A DNA stretch of 64,000 bases from Pyropia haitanensis (GCA_008729055.1 SDUX01000001.1:2444623-2508622), one strand, 5' to 3'; counted from the first letter of the stretch, positions 23,063-35,411 are shown. The notes: a model not told the origin generated them from the sequence alone. Translations and numbers: made by a program.

Positions 23063-23568
23063 GCGGCGGCGGCGGGCGCCCGCCCCGCCCTGCGCCAGCG
23101 GCAGCCCCTCCGGTGCTACCCTACCTCCCCCACTCTACCTCGTCCCCCTCCCCCCTGCGGCCATCCCCGTCGGCGTGGGACGACCAGTCCATGCCCTCCC
23201 TGGCGGCCGCCCGCACCGCCGGCGCGGGCGCCCGCCGCACCGTTGCGGGCGCGGTGGCGGGCGCGGCGGACGCGCCGCCGCTCCTCGCCGCGGGCTACCT
23301 CGACAAGCGCGGCCGCCGCACGCGGTCGCGCGTGCGGCGGTGGTTTGTCGTTGCCGGCGGCGAGCTGTTCAACGCGCGCTCGTCGGCGGCGGCGCCGTCG
23401 TGGCGGGTCGGCCTCGCGGGCGGCCGCGTCGCGGCGTGTGGGCTGACGGGCAAGCTGGTGCTGGTGCTGGGGGGGGGGCGCCTCGTGCTGTACGTGCCCC
23501 GGGGGGGGGGGGGGGTCGCCCGCTGGGCAGAGGCGTTCCGCGCGGCCATTGCCGCCGCGACGCCGTGA
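20520..23568 (+). CDS. PH-domain protein with giant Gly/Ala/Ser low-complexity body
   Basis: The start is the ATG at 20520, giving MAAAGGAAAGAPPEFPVGWR followed by NLTQFSLELSHQVRARPRL. The phase then changes by +1 within G runs at about 20773-20810 and stays in one frame to TGA at 23568. The last 95 residues form a pleckstrin-homology domain: LLAAGYLDKRGRRTRSRVRR, WFVVAGGELFNARS, several beta-strand-like segments and the terminal helix with the conserved Trp (RWAEAFRAAIAAA). PH domains bind phosphoinositides or proteins at membranes. The roughly 850 residues between are Gly, Ala, Ser and Pro repeats with scattered basic, phosphorylatable patches (RRGMTASASSRWGGAPARQA). The body may be a disordered linker. 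The partner and lipid are unknown. Confidence 0.65.
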
Positions 23569-24624
23569 CGCGCGGCGCGCGGCGGCCGCGGCAAGACCGT
23601 CAGTGGCGGCCGACGGCGGGGGGGGCCAACGAGGACGTTGGCCGTGTGGCTTGCATGCACACCGTGGTGAGAGTGCTCGACGCCTTGAGAGCGGGGGGGG
23701 TCGTCAACAGGGACACGCGCCTCTCTCTGTCTGCTCTGTTGACGGCTGTTGAGCGGTTGGTTGCTCTCTGCTTGATCCTCTCCCCTCTTCCCTCGACTGG
23801 ACGCGGACTGCAGTGCCTCAGCCGCCAATCAGATGCCAGCTACCAGGGACAGGTGTGCAGGCAGAGCACAAGAGCTCCTCGCGTGTCTCCTTCCAGATTT
23901 GACAGACCCGGATCCACCCGCAAGGTCTGAAAAACTCAACGTTGGGATCTCACCGAAAAATACCAGGCCCACTTTGTGCGCGCGTGGACGACCAGGAACG
24001 CGGCCGCATCGGGGCCGCGCCGCCACGTGCGTCAGCGGGTGCCACGCGCCCCGCGCTGGGTGACTGTCCGCGTCGGCGGCCGGCCGGCGGTTGCAGGATC
24101 CCTCCAGCCCCGCCGCGCGGCTGCACCCGCCGGCCCTGCCGCCCGCGCCGCGTTCCCCCCCCCGTCCCGCCCCCTGTCCGGTCGTCCCCCGCCGTCGTTC
24201 CGCCGCCCCGCCTTCTTTTTTTCACCACCCCCACCCCGCCCCCTGTTGTGCGGCGGCCAACCCCCCCCGCGGACGTGCGCGACGGTCCGCCGCGGCGAGC
24301 GCCGGGCCGGTCTCCCCCGCCACCCCCCCCCGCGCGGCGCGCGTCGTCGCCGCGGCACTCGGTGGTTGGCGGCGGGGGTGGGGGGGGGGAGCGCGGGCGG
24401 CTGCGGAGCCACCGGGGAGCAGCCGCGGTCTTTGCCAGCGTCGCGTGGCTGTCGTGTCCCTGCTGACGTTTTTGGAGGGTCGTGTGGTTGCCCTGCGGCG
24501 GGCCGTTCTGGGCTCTGGCGTACGCACCCCCCCCCCCCCCCCTTTTTCATCCGCGTCAACATCCGCTGCTGCCGCCGCCCCCGTCTGTCCCCCCCCCCCC
24601 CCCTCTCGTCGCGGGGCGGCCGCG
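23569..24624. other. Intergenic, probable FKBP promoter
   Basis: 23640-23960 has lower GC and 24100-24620 is C-rich leader-like sequence with a poly-C run at 24530-24542. No coding-like frame is visible. Confidence 0.4.
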
Positions 24625-25162
24625 ATGGAGCGCCCCCCCCCCAGGCGGTGACGCCCGCCGACGCGATACCCATCGTCGCGGCGGCGGCGGTGGCCGTCGC
24701 CCTCTTTGCCCTCCTCTACCGCGCCATCGTCGCGGCCACCCGCCCCGCGCCGTGCACCCGCTGCGCGTGTGCCGCGTACAATGACGAGCCGTTTTGGGAG
24801 GAGCTGTCGCAGCGCTCGACGGGCGCCGCGTACGGCGCGTACGTTGTCGACGCGGGCATCCTCGGGACGAGCCTGGTGTGCTCGGCGTGTGGCCACGGCC
24901 GCGGCGCGCACGGGGGGCTCGCGCCGCGGCGGCTGGTCGCGGACGCGCTGCCCAACGGGGGGGCGGTGATGATGGAGCTCGCGTCGCGGCGGCGGGCGGG
25001 CACCGAGGGGGGGGCGCGGCTGGCCGACGTGCCGCTCGAGGTGGGCGTCGAGCTCCGCCGGCCGAGCGCCAACGGCAAGGCCGCGGGGCTGCTGCTGCAG
25101 GGGGTGCGCTGCCAGGTGCACTATGATGGGTATATCAAGGAGACGAGGAGGGGGGGCGGGGA

Positions 25163-25201
<39 letters not shown>

Positions 25202-25538
25202 CGGCGGCGGCGGCGGCAGCGGCGGCGGCGGCAGCGGCGGCGGCGGCGGCGGTGGCGGCGGTGGCGGCAGGGCGGACGCTGGGGCGGGCCGGAGGGGCGG
25301 CGGCGTCAGCCGCCTGCGGCTGTTTGAGTCGAGCCGCGACTCCCGGTCGGGCCCCCTGTCCATGGTCCTTGGTGCGGGCGACGTCATCCCGGGCTGGGAC
25401 ATGGGCATGCGTGGCATGCGCGTCGGGGAGGTGCGCCGCATCACCGTGCCGCCACACCTGGCGTACGGGCGTTCCGTTGTGGGCGGCGTCCGCGACGCGA
25501 CGCTCGTGTTTGACATTGAGCTGCTGGCGCTGATGTGA
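24625..25538 (+). CDS. Membrane-anchored FKBP-type peptidyl-prolyl isomerase
   Basis: From the ATG at 24625 (MERPPP) a 10-C run (24633-24642) must be crossed with a phase change to join QAVTPADAIPIVAAAAVAVA, whose hydrophobic stretch of about 22 residues is a single N-terminal membrane anchor. A Cys-containing segment follows (CTRCACAAYNDEPFWEEL, then VCSACGHGRGAHGG), which might bind metal. The FKBP fold is split. QVHYDGYIKETRRGG comes first. Then 13 Asp and a Gly/Ser spacer intervene. The rest is LFESSRDSRSGPLSMVLGAG, VIPGWDMGMRGMRVGEVRRI, PPHLAYGRSVVGG and ATLVFDIELLALM. The VIPGWD, GMRVGE and LAYG blocks mark FKBPs, which isomerise Xaa-Pro bonds and assist folding. The compartment is not determined. 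Confidence 0.85.
25164..25199. repeat. (GAC)12 repeat coding poly-Asp in FKBP
   Basis: Twelve GAC units preceded by GAT give 13 consecutive Asp inside the FKBP domain, followed by GGC/AGC repeats coding Gly/Ser. Confidence 0.9.
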
Positions 25539-27020
25539 GGGGCGGGCGGGCGGCGGTGCGGTGCGGCCGGGGGCGACGAGCTCCCACCGGTAGCCGCGGC
25601 GGGGGGGCGAGCGAGGGGGAGACGCGAGCCCGTGGTGGGTGGGTGGCGCGTCGGCGCGTGGGCGGCGTGGCGTTTGGGGTGCCCGTGGCGGGGACAAGAA
25701 AGAGGACAAGGGCTTGCCCCACGGCGGTGGTGGTGGCGACACTTTGCACGCGACACGATGGTCACCTGGTCTGTGGGATGGCGAGGGCGGGTGGTGGGGG
25801 CGGGGGGACCGCGGCATCCAGCTGGGGGCGGCGCCCGTGGTTGCCGGCCGCCGCCACCGACCACGGGCGGCGCCGCACGCGGCTGACGCGGTGGCGGTGG
25901 TGGCCCCCGCCTGCCCGCGGCGGCTACGGGGCCACGGTGGTGGCGCTGGGGTGTCGGTCGGCAGCGGCGGCCGCGCGGCGGGCTGCCATGGAGGGCAGAG
26001 GGGGATACCCACCCGGCGGGGCGGCGGCTGGCGGCGCCGCCCGCGCCTGACGAGGCGGCGCCACCGCTTGGCGCGACCCACCGCGGCGGCGCTCACACCG
26101 CCCCCCAGCGGCCCGCCCACGAGCACCACGCCGCCTCTGCAGCGGCGGGGGTGATGGCGGGGGCGGCGTGTGGGCGGCCGTCCCGTGGCGGGCGTGGCGC
26201 CCGCGGCGGCGGCCAACCGCCGCCGTCGGCGGCCGGCCGCTACGGCTCGCCCCGTTGCGCCGCGCGCACGCGGCGTGGTGCGCGCGGCGTGGGCGGGTGC
26301 GCGCCGCGGCGCACCGGCCAGTGGGAGGGGCGACCACGGGCGCGGCGATGCAGAAAGAGTGCCTCGAGAAGTGCCAGGCATCTGGGGGTCTTTATGGTGC
26401 CGCAGACCAGCGCCGTCCCGCCGACGCGCCCGTCGAGCGCGGCCGACGTCATACTCGGCAGCGGCCACGCCGCATCCAGCGCGCGCCGGCTCGCCATCCT
26501 CGGCCAGACCGGGTGGGGGGGAATGGAGCGAGCGGCAGCCCGCCGGGAGGGCACCTGGGGACCCTCCCCCGCTCTTCTATCCCCCCCCAGCCGCGTGAAG
26601 AGCAGCCGGGGGGGCTGCCGGGGACACCTTGCCCCCGCCAACGGCCGCCGGCGGCCGCCCGCCGGGCCCGCCCGACCGTCGGCCCCCCACGGTGCGCCGA
26701 GCGGGCGGCCGCCGCGGGTGCACACGTCGGCTGGACAGCGGCGCGGCGCGGCCACAAACGCCCCCCCCGTTCCGCACAGCCGCCGTGGATGCCGCCGTCC
26801 CCAGACGGGTGGGCGTTGCCGGGGGGGCGCGCCCCCGCGACGCGGCGCGTGCGGGCCCCCGCGCCGCACGTGCCCGCCCGGTGAGTGCGGCGTGTGTCGG
26901 CCACGCTGACGACGCGAGGGGGGAGGGCGCCTGGTCGGGTCGTCCGTGTCTTCCGGGGAGGGGCCCACTGCTGGGGTGCGCCGCCTCGGCCTGGCCAGCC
27001 CGGTCGCGGTGGTGCTGCCG

Positions 27021-27060
<40 letters not shown>

Positions 27061-29414
27061 CGACGCCGCCACCGTCAATGCCGCCGGTGGGCCGATCGGG
27101 CGCCCCCCCCCACGCCACCAGCAGCAGCTCGGCGACAGCGCCGACGCTGGCACCGGCGGCTGCCGCCGCGGCGGCGGCCGCCCGCGCCCGGCGCGCCGTC
27201 GCCGCTGCGCCCGGCAGGTCCACGGCCTGCGGTTCCGGCTCGGCGCCGCGGGCGCTGACGCAGCAGCCCGAGCGGTCGCGGAGGACGGCGGCGCTCCGCG
27301 CATCGCCGCCAGTGCCGACGCCGCGGCGCGCGGGTGGTGGGGGGAGGGTGGGGGGGGGGGCTGCACCGATCGCCCGCCGGGTGAGGCGGCTGCCGCTGCG
27401 GCGGCGGTTGGTTGAGTGAGAGGGCGGAGCTTCCCGGGGATTGGCGGGCGGAGGGAGGAGGGGGGGCAGCACAGCGCGCGACCCCAAGGGTGCTCTGGTC
27501 ACCCCACTTGCGGGATGTTTTTGTCCTACGGATATGCGAGAAGACGTGTGTTGACGATGCCCCGAAGCACAACTCCAAGGCTCGTGTCTTACACTGAAAT
27601 TTGTTTTCACATACCGTTTGTGATCGCAACGTGGAGATGAAGAGTGCGGCGGAAGAGACGGAAGGCGCTCCCTTGCCGATCCCCCCTCGTCCATGACAAA
27701 GCTTCCACCGCAGGGGAAGGAAGACGGACGCGGCGGGACCGCGCGCGGACGTTGGAAAGACCCGAGGACGTGAGGGGGGGGGACACGCGCCGCCGCCCGC
27801 CGACGACGGGGAAAGCACCGGCACGCCGGCCGCCCATCCCCCCCGGCCGCGGCAGGCGGATGGCGTCGTCAGCTTCCGCCACGGCGCGATGTCTCGGCCG
27901 CTCCTGGCTTGTTGCGGCGGCAGAGCCGCTCAACCGCGGCGTTGACGCCCGCCGTGGCGACGCCAAGGAGGCAGCCCGAGGCTGCTCCCCCGCCCCTCCA
28001 CCCCCCGCCCCACCGGGCCGCCGCTCGCTATAGCGCCACGCGTCGTGGGTGCTCCCCTCCCGCGGTATTCCCGTTCCTTCCCCGCCACCGTTCCCCACAG
28101 AGCAGACGGCCGGCCTGCCGCGCCCTGCCCGCGCACGCGCACACCGCGGCCGGGATTGGCGACAGGGGGCACCGTCGGCGGGCCGCCGCCCCCTTGGCCG
28201 CCGCGGCGCGGTGCGCCATCCCACATCCCGCGGCGCACGGCAGGGGCCGCCCCCGCTCCACCGTCGCGCCCCCGCCCCGTCCTGGTCAGCGCCGACGGGC
28301 GGGCCGGCGCACCCGCTCTTTTTCGTCTGCTCTCACGCACGCCGCGGCAGCAACGCGAGGCCGGCCGCCAGCCGCCCGAGTCCACGTGGCTGACCGCGGC
28401 CGCCGCCGGGCCTCGACTCCCGCCCGCGAGATCCGCCAATCCGCGCCGACGGCGCGCTTGGGGTGGCCCGTCGGCTGGGTGCGGGCGGGGCCCGAGCCGA
28501 GCACCCGAGGATGACAGTAACCCCCCCCCCCGCTTTACAAGGCACAGGAAAAGAGGGGTGTGGCCCCGACTTGCTATTCTGCGCGCGCGGCGTCGCTCGC
28601 TCCCCCACTCTGGGGGGTGCGAGAGGGGGCCCCTCCACACTTGCCGAAAAGGCGGCCGCGCGCGCCACCGCTGGTTGCTGCCGCTGGCGGCCGGCCGTCC
28701 CCTCCACTCGACCAAGCGCGCGCGCGTGCGTGCGTGCGTGCGTGCGCACGCCGCGTCCGCCACCCAACCACCCCCCCCCCCCCTCTCACGGGCCCGTCTG
28801 GCCACTTTTCGGCTTCGTCCCCCCTCCCCCCCCTCCGCCGACGCCGATCCACCCCGTCCCGACCGCCGTCGTCGTCACCATCACCGTCCCCTTCCCCGGG
28901 ACGACCACCGCGGGGTGGCCGTCTTGTTCGCCCTTTTTTTTTTTTTTTTTTTTCCGCCCCGCCGTCCGCCACCGTCCGACCGTGTTTTTGCGTGTGTTGG
29001 GGGGGGTACTCGGCCGAGCGTGCCGCGTCGCCGCCGCCGCCGACCGCGCTGCCGACCGCGTGAGCGGGGGTGTGCTTACACCAGTCGCCGCTTCGTCTGC
29101 GATTGGCGGGTGCGAGTGCGGTTGTGGTCTGTCCACTCTTCCCCCTCTCACCTCACCGTGGCCGGTGGCCGCCGCCGCCGCCGCCGTGGGGGGGGGGGTG
29201 GGGGGTGCCGCGCCTGCGGGGTCGTGGGCCGCCTTCCCGCCTCCCGCCGCCGGCGTGTAACGGCTGAGGCGGTGGGGGCGGCGGCGGCCCCCGCTGGCGG
29301 GGCGGCGGGGTGGGGCCGCCCCCCCCCCCCCCCCCACCCCCGCCCCCCCTCCGCCTCCCCTCCCCCCCCCCCCCAGCCAGCCTCTGCTGGGCTGGTCACC
29401 CTGGGGTGGTGGCG
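25539..29414. other. Nearly 4 kb without a confident gene
   Basis: Both strands have long open frames but composition does not favour either. Best candidates are a minus-strand segment near 26540-26340 (MTSAALDGRVGGTALVCGTI and following residues) and Ala-rich plus and minus frames around 27000-27400. 27480-27650 is AT-richer and promoter-like. A (GTGC)n tract sits at 28725-28748 and a T20 run at 28934-28953, the latter just upstream of the ADA1 leader. No RNA gene or transposon end was found. Confidence 0.4.
28934..28953 (+). repeat. T20 homopolymer
   Basis: Twenty consecutive T stand in otherwise GC-rich sequence about 460 bp before the ADA1 start. This could be a promoter or leader element, or the tail of an old retroposed insertion on the other strand. 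Confidence 0.85.
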
Positions 29415-31239
29415 ATGACGGCCCCCCCTGCGGCGGCCGCTCTTCCCCGGCCGACCGCCCCCGCCACCCGCGCTGACATTGTGCGGCGGCTGGGGGAGGC
29501 GGGCGTCCCCCCCCCCCGGGCGGAGCGGTACCTCGTCACCCTCCGTCGGTTCCTCACTGCCAAGACGTCCAAGGTGGTGTTTGAGGAGGAGCTCCGGTCG
29601 GTGCTGCCGCCCGCGGGCGTCGCCGCCCACAATGGCCTCATCCGGGAGCTCCTCCGCGCGGCGCAGGCGCCAACGCCGGGCGTCCCAGACCTGCCGCCGC
29701 TGCTGCTGGCCAAGGACAAGCGTCCGCTGCCGCGGATGGCAGACAAGGTGCCGAAGAAGCTCGACCGCCGCGGCGCCAAGCGGCGGCCCCCACAGCCAAC
29801 GGCGGCGGGGGGGGGAGGGGCGCCGCCGGCCTGGGCGCGGGGGTGGCCCCGCCGGTCGCTGCCGGGGGGGGGCAGCGGGGGGGGGGGTTGGCCCCAGCGG
29901 CAGCGGCGGTGTGGCGGCCGCGGCCGCCGCGGCGGCTGCCGCGACGGCGGCGGCGGCGGCCAAGGCGGCGATTGCGACGGCCAACGAGACGGTGGCGGTG
30001 GCGGCTGGGCAGCACGCGCTGGGCCCGGCGGCCAGGGCGGGCGGCGCACCCCTGCTGGGGCTGGTGCCACCGGCGGGGGGGGTGCGGGAGGAGAAGCCTG
30101 GCGCCGTCGGCCTCCCCCCGTCGGCGGCCAACGCGCCCGCGGCGGCGGCGGCGGCGGCGGCGGCGGCAGCGGCAGCGGGAGCAGCAGCAGCGGCGGCCAC
30201 GCCGGCGCCGCCCGTCACGGCCAGTGGCAGGCGGAAGCCGCCCGCCAATGGGCGGCAAACCAAGAAGAACCCCAACAAGCCCACCGCGCGGCAGCTCAAC
30301 GCCGCCCGGCTGGCGGTCGCGTCGGCCGTGACGGCGGATGGGGGTGCCGCCACGGCGGGCGGCGGCGGCGGTGCCAAGGTGGCCGCCGCCGGCCACGCGG
30401 GTGCGGAGGCGCACCACCCGCCAGGCGCGGCGGGCGCCAATGGCGTCGTGCACCTGGGGGGTCCCAAGGCGGCCGCCGCGGCGGGTGCGCTTGCCGCCGC
30501 CGGCGCGGCGGCCGCGCGGGCGACGGCGGCCGACGGGCGCCCCGTGCCGCCGCTCGCCAAGCGCCCCCGCCTCGAGACGGAAAAGCAGCGGCGGGCGGCG
30601 GCGACGGCGGCGGCGGCGCAGGCGGCGGCCGCGACCGCCGCGCAAGCGCACGCGGCCGCGGCGGCCGCGGCGTTGCCGCCAGCCACGACGGGCGGCGCGA
30701 CGAGCACGTGGACTGCCGACGGCGGGGAGGGGTCCTCCTCCTCCCTGCCGCACCCCACGTACGGCGGCCGCGCGTCCGCGTCGTCCCGTGCGGCGCGGTC
30801 GGCCGACGGCGGGATGGGCGGCGGGGGCGCCGCGGCGGGCGCCGCCACCGCCGCCGTCGCGGACTTTGTCGCGTACGCGGGCCTGCCGTTTGCGCCCGCC
30901 GCGCCGGGCGCGGGGATGGACGTGGACCTCTTCCTCCGCCTGCGGGCGCGGGTCAAGGCGGTCGTGGCGGGGGCGCCCGACAAGCACCTGGGCGTCAAGG
31001 ACGACGCGGTGGCGCTGCTGGCCGCCGCGGTGGAGGTGCGCGTCAAGACGCTGCTCGAGGCGACGGCGCGGCGGCGCGCCGCCGCGGCGGGCGACGCGTC
31101 CAACACGGGCACCGAGGCGGACGTGTTCCGCGCGGCGCTTGCGCCGGGGCACCTCCGCGACGCGGCGCTGCGGAACCGGCGGCTACTCGGCCGCAACGCG
31201 GGCGTCGACCTGGAGCGGCTCGTCCTGGCTATACGCTGA
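29415..31239 (+). CDS. SAGA complex subunit ADA1-like (TADA1/HFI1)
   Basis: The ATG at 29415 opens MTAPPAAAALPRPTAPATRA. It is followed by DIVRRLGEAGVPPPRAERYL, VTLRRFLTAKTSKVVFEEEL and VAAHNGLIRELLRAAQ. This matches the N-terminal block of ADA1 proteins, where a phenylalanine-containing helix, a lysine-serine-lysine turn and an HN-x-L-I-x2-L motif are conserved. A basic patch (KKLDRRGAKRRPPQP) follows. The phase moves by +1 in G runs at 29864-29887, then one frame runs to TGA at 31239. The C terminus (LRARVKAVVAGAPDKHLGVK, AVALLAAAVEVRVKTLLEA) fits the histone-fold part that pairs with SPT7/TAF-type partners. ADA1 is a structural subunit of the SAGA histone acetyltransferase coactivator in the nucleus. 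The central Ala-rich linker is unusually long. Confidence 0.75.
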
Positions 31240-32033
31240 CACGCGCACGTAGGGATAGGGATGGAGGCGTTGGGGGGGGGGGGGGTGGGGAGGGGGGGGA
31301 AGGGTTGACGGGGCTGCGTGCGCGCGGCACGGGGGTGGCACCCAGACCAGCGGGGGGGCGGGGGGTGGGGGGGGGGCGTCTCGACTGGTGGGTGGGACTC
31401 GTGGGGCGGGTGTCGGCGCCCAGCTGCGGCGGTAGGGCCCCGGTTTTTGGTGGACCCGTTTTCGTGGGCACGGAGCCCGGCGGACCGCAGCGCGTGGGGG
31501 GGGGCGTCGGCGGGGGCGGATGGTCGGAGGGGGAGCCAGCAACGTGCGGGGCCACGGCCGAGCGCGCGAGTAACTCGAGCGACGAACAAGAAAAAAGAAG
31601 ACATGAGCCGCAGCGCTCTCCGTCAGACGGCGACCGTCCTTCTCGTGGCACAGATAGGGCCGCCGATGGGAGCACGGGTCAAGGCGATGCGGAAGGGGGG
31701 AGGGGGGGGGGGAGGGGGAGGGGGGGGTTGGCCAGGTTCGGCCTCCATGTCCCCTCACGTGGGCCACACCTGCACGGCTCGTGGCGCTCGAGGCCCGCGG
31801 CTCCGCCAACACGCCACACTCCATTCGGCCGGTGCGCGTCGCCTGCCGGCGCTGCCACCCGCGTGGCCCGCCGCTGGCCGCCCCCGTGCGACGAGCAGCA
31901 AGTAGGCAGGCACTTGGCGGCCACCCGCCACGTCAGCCGGGCGCCCCCTCCCCCCGCACCCCCCCGGGGGGCACGCGCGCAACAGATAGAAACGGCAACA
32001 AGACCGCGTCGGCCCCGGCAGCGGGGCGCGCGT
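31240..32033. other. Convergent 3' intergenic region
   Basis: This lies between ADA1 (+) and the FHA/SANT-like gene (-). It contains G runs at 31270-31310 and 31690-31728 and otherwise unremarkable sequence. No gene or RNA is supported. Confidence 0.5.
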
Positions 32034-35000
32034 CTAGCCCTCTTCGGAGCTCTCCTCCACATCCTCCTCCTCCGAGCCGTCCACGTCCACCTCCTCCATC
32101 TCCACCTCCACTTCCGTCTCCTCGTCCGCCTCCTCCAGCTCCTCATAGTCGCCCTCGTCGTACGAGCCGCCCGTGCCGCCGCCATCGACGCCATGGCCAT
32201 GGCCGCCGCCGCCGCTGCCGCCGTCGCCGGGGCCGCCGGCCGGACCCTCCATGTCATCGTCCATGCCCAACTCCATGTCCGCCTCATCCCGCTGGGCCTG
32301 CCCGTCCCCGCCGACGCCCCCGCCGTCGTCGCTGTCGGTGGGCACGCCGCCAGAGGCGGCCGCGGCGGCAGCCGCCGCCGCCGCCGACGCCCCACGCCGG
32401 CCGCGGCCACGGCCGACCGCCGTCCGCCGGCCGCGGCCGCCGCGGCCGCCACGGCCGCCGCGCCCGCCCCGCCCGCCTCGGCCGCCGCGCCCGCCCCGGC
32501 TCGACGGGCGGGGCATGATCAGGTCCGCCGCGCCGACCCACTCGTCGAGCACCCTCGAGCGCTCCCGCCCGCGGAACTTTTTGGCCCGCCGCCGCTGCTC
32601 GGCCATGATGCCGGAGCACAACTCCCGCAGCCGCTTCATCGCCACCTTGTCCGACGGGTAAATCACGTCGTCACCTTCCTCGACGCGGACGCGGGCAAAC
32701 TCGTAGCACGTCGGGTCCCGCCACACCCGGTCCCACATCCCAATCCCGTGGGTGGCAACCCCACGCAGCAGCGCGCGGTCGTGGAGGCCATTGATCCACC
32801 AGAGGGGCAGCTCCCCCGCCGCGCCCACCCCCGCCGCCTGCTCCTGCACCTTTTCCAGCACGTACGTGCCGGCGGGCGTGTCGACCGCCCGGCTGGCGGC
32901 AATCAGGCCCAGGCGGACGCGGAGCTTTTGGGCCGTCACCAGGCCCACCGCCTTGTCCGCCGCCGCCGCCGCGGCAACGGCCGCGGCTTCAGCGGCCGCG
33001 GCCGCCGCGGCGGCGGCCGTCGACTGGGCCTCCTCCTCCTCCTCCTCTGGCAGTGGGGTGCCCGCCGCGGCGGCCGCCGCGCGCGCGCGCTCCCGGCTGC
33101 GCCGCGTGTTGGTGCACACGACGCAGTCGCAGCCCGGACGGTGCTTCGTGCGCGGGCCGGACGTGGCCTTTTGCTCCTGCTCCAGGTCCAGCAGCACCTG
33201 CGCGTCGTGCATGATGAGCTCGTACTGGGACCGCAGCGCGTCGTCCGTCTTTTTCAGCAGCGCCGCCACCATCCGGAAGCGATCCCAGTTGTACGTCCGC
33301 GCCGGCGACGCGGCCGCCTCGCCACACACCACCGCGTCGCCCTGGACAGGGCCGGGCGGGCCGGCCGGGTCGCCCGGCGGGGCCTCGGTAAACTCGACGC
33401 CGACGCAAAAGAGGGCGCGGAGGAACTCGGTCTTTTCCCGCTTGGTCCACAGCTCCGTCGGCCGGTTGAAGCGGCGCTGCTGCTCCGCCTTGCGGCGCTC
33501 CTTCTCCGCCTTGTCCATCCGCCCGCGCTTCGCTTTCGGTACGCCCTCGCGGCGGCCGACGCTGCCGCTCTCCTCTCCCTCTTCTCCGGCCGACCGCTTC
33601 ATGCCACGGCCGCGGCCACGGCCGCGGGCCGACGACGGCGGGCCGTCCTCCTCATCCTCCTCCTCCTCATCGTCGTCGTCATCATCATCGTCGTCCTCCA
33701 GCTCGTCGTCGTCGTCATCGTCGTCGTCGATGCCGCCGACGCCGTCGCGGTCGCCCTGCGGCCGTTCCCCCTCCTCCTCGTCCGAGTCGGCCGCGGACGA
33801 GAAGGCGGGCGCGCCGTCGCCGCCGTCGGACGAGCCGAGCACACTCCCGCGGGCGTCGGCCTTGTACGCCGCGCGCTCCCCCTCTTGCGGCCCGCCCAGC
33901 TCGTCGACCGCCTCGCGGCGCTTGGCCGCCGCCGCCGCCGCGCCGCCGCGGCCGCCGCCACGCCCGCCGCGGCCGCCGCCGCGGCCACCGCGACCACCCC
34001 CCCGCCCGCCGCGCGACGTCGTGCCCGCCAATGCGCGGCGGCCGGCGCCGCCGCCCCGACGGCCGCGCCCCCTCCCCCCCCGCACCGCGTGTACCTCCTC
34101 CTCCTCTTCCTCTGCCACCACAGCCACCGCCGCCTCCTCTTCCTCCGCGTCCGCGTCCAACTCCCCGCGGCCAACCGCGTCGTCCACGCCCGCGTCCACG
34201 TCCATCCGTGCGCCTGGCGCGGCGGCCTCGGCCTTGCCCCCCCCCGGCGCCCCCGCCTGGCGCGCCGCCGCGGACGCGGCGAGCGCGGCGGCGGCCGCCT
34301 CGGCCGACGCGGCGACCGCCGCGGCGGCGGCAGCGTCCCGCTCGGCCGCCTCGGCGGCGGCGGCCGCGGCGGCAGCCCGCTCCCGCCGGCCCGCCTCGTA
34401 CCCATCGAGGTCGTCGGTGTAGACGCGGCCCGCCCCCCGGGGCGCCAAAAACACAAACGCCGCGTCGCCAAGCTCGACCAGCTGCCGGCTGCGCAGCGGC
34501 AGCGGCGCCGCGTCGGCTGGCACGGGCACCCCGTCCACGGCGAGTGCGTTGCGGCGGGAGAGGCAGCGCACCGCCCACACCCGCCGTGGCACGTCATAGG
34601 CCAGCTCGCAGTGCACCCGCGAGACGGTCCGGTCGGGGGAGGGGATCTGGCAGTCGGCGAGGCCATCGTCGTTGACCGCGCCGGGGCACAGCCGGCCGAC
34701 GGTCACGGCCAGCCGGCGGACGCGGTACTCCCAGGGGGTGCGGCCGTAGCCTTGCAGCCGCGCGTACGCCAGGTTGCCGTACATGCTGACGGGCGCCCGC
34801 GACGCGGCCGCCGTGGCCGCCGCCGCCGCGGCTGCCGCCGCCGCCGCCGCCGCGGCCGACGCGGCCGACGACGCGCGGCCGTCGCCGCCGCGGTGGGGGG
34901 GGGGCGGGGGGGAGCCGCCGCCCGTGTCAGACGAGCCGATGCCGTCGCCGCCGCCGCCGCCGCCGCCGCCGCGGCCACTACCACCGCCGCCGCCACGACC

Positions 35001-35068
35001 GCGGCCGCCGCCGCTGCCGCCGTCGTCGTCGTCGTCCGTGTCGACCGCGGGCGGAGGCGGGGACGGCG

Positions 35069-35105
<37 letters not shown>

Positions 35106-35171
35106 GCGGGCGCGCCGGGACGCGGGGCGGCCCCACGGGCGCGCCGCGGGCGCCGCCGCCGCAGACGCCAT
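32034..35171 (-). CDS. FHA-domain protein with SANT/CHD-like modules
   Basis: From the ATG at 35169-35171 (MASAAAAPAARPWGRP) the frame is unbroken for 1045 residues. Around residues 130-235 lies an FHA domain (GNLAYARLQGYG, VTVGRLCPG, RTVSRVHCELAY, LVELGDAAFVFL) that should bind phosphothreonine. Its lead-in resembles plant FHA2 and yeast FHL1. Long Ala, RGG and Asp/Glu tracts follow. Near residue 577 is a SANT/Myb-like helix set (LWTKREKTEFLRALFCVGVE, TYNWDRFRMVAALLKKTDDA). Near residue 800 a second module (WWINGLHDRALLRGVATHGI, GMWDRVWRDP) resembles the segment after the ATPase in CHD6-9 chromatin remodellers. No helicase motifs are present. The last 55 residues are highly acidic. A nuclear, chromatin-associated role is inferred; the exact family is not known to me. 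Confidence 0.75.
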
Positions 35172-35377
35172 CCACGGGGGGTGGGGGGGGGGGGGGGGGG
35201 GGGGCGGCGCGCGCCGCCGGGGTTGTGGCCACGCGCCGCCGCCCCGAGGGGGGGTGGGTCCCGCGACGGGGCAGGGGGGGACGGGGGGGGGGGCGGACCA
35301 GCCAGCCACGCCCACCCGTTCCCGGGACCACCCCGTCCCCCGTCCGGCGCGACGGCAGGAAACGGAGCAGGGGACGG

Positions 35378-35411
<34 letters not shown>

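Noticed and set aside
26340..27694. Minus-strand gene of 484 codons
   Set aside because: Parts look protein-like, but plus-strand frames over the same bases look equally so and no motif is present. Kept only as a note.
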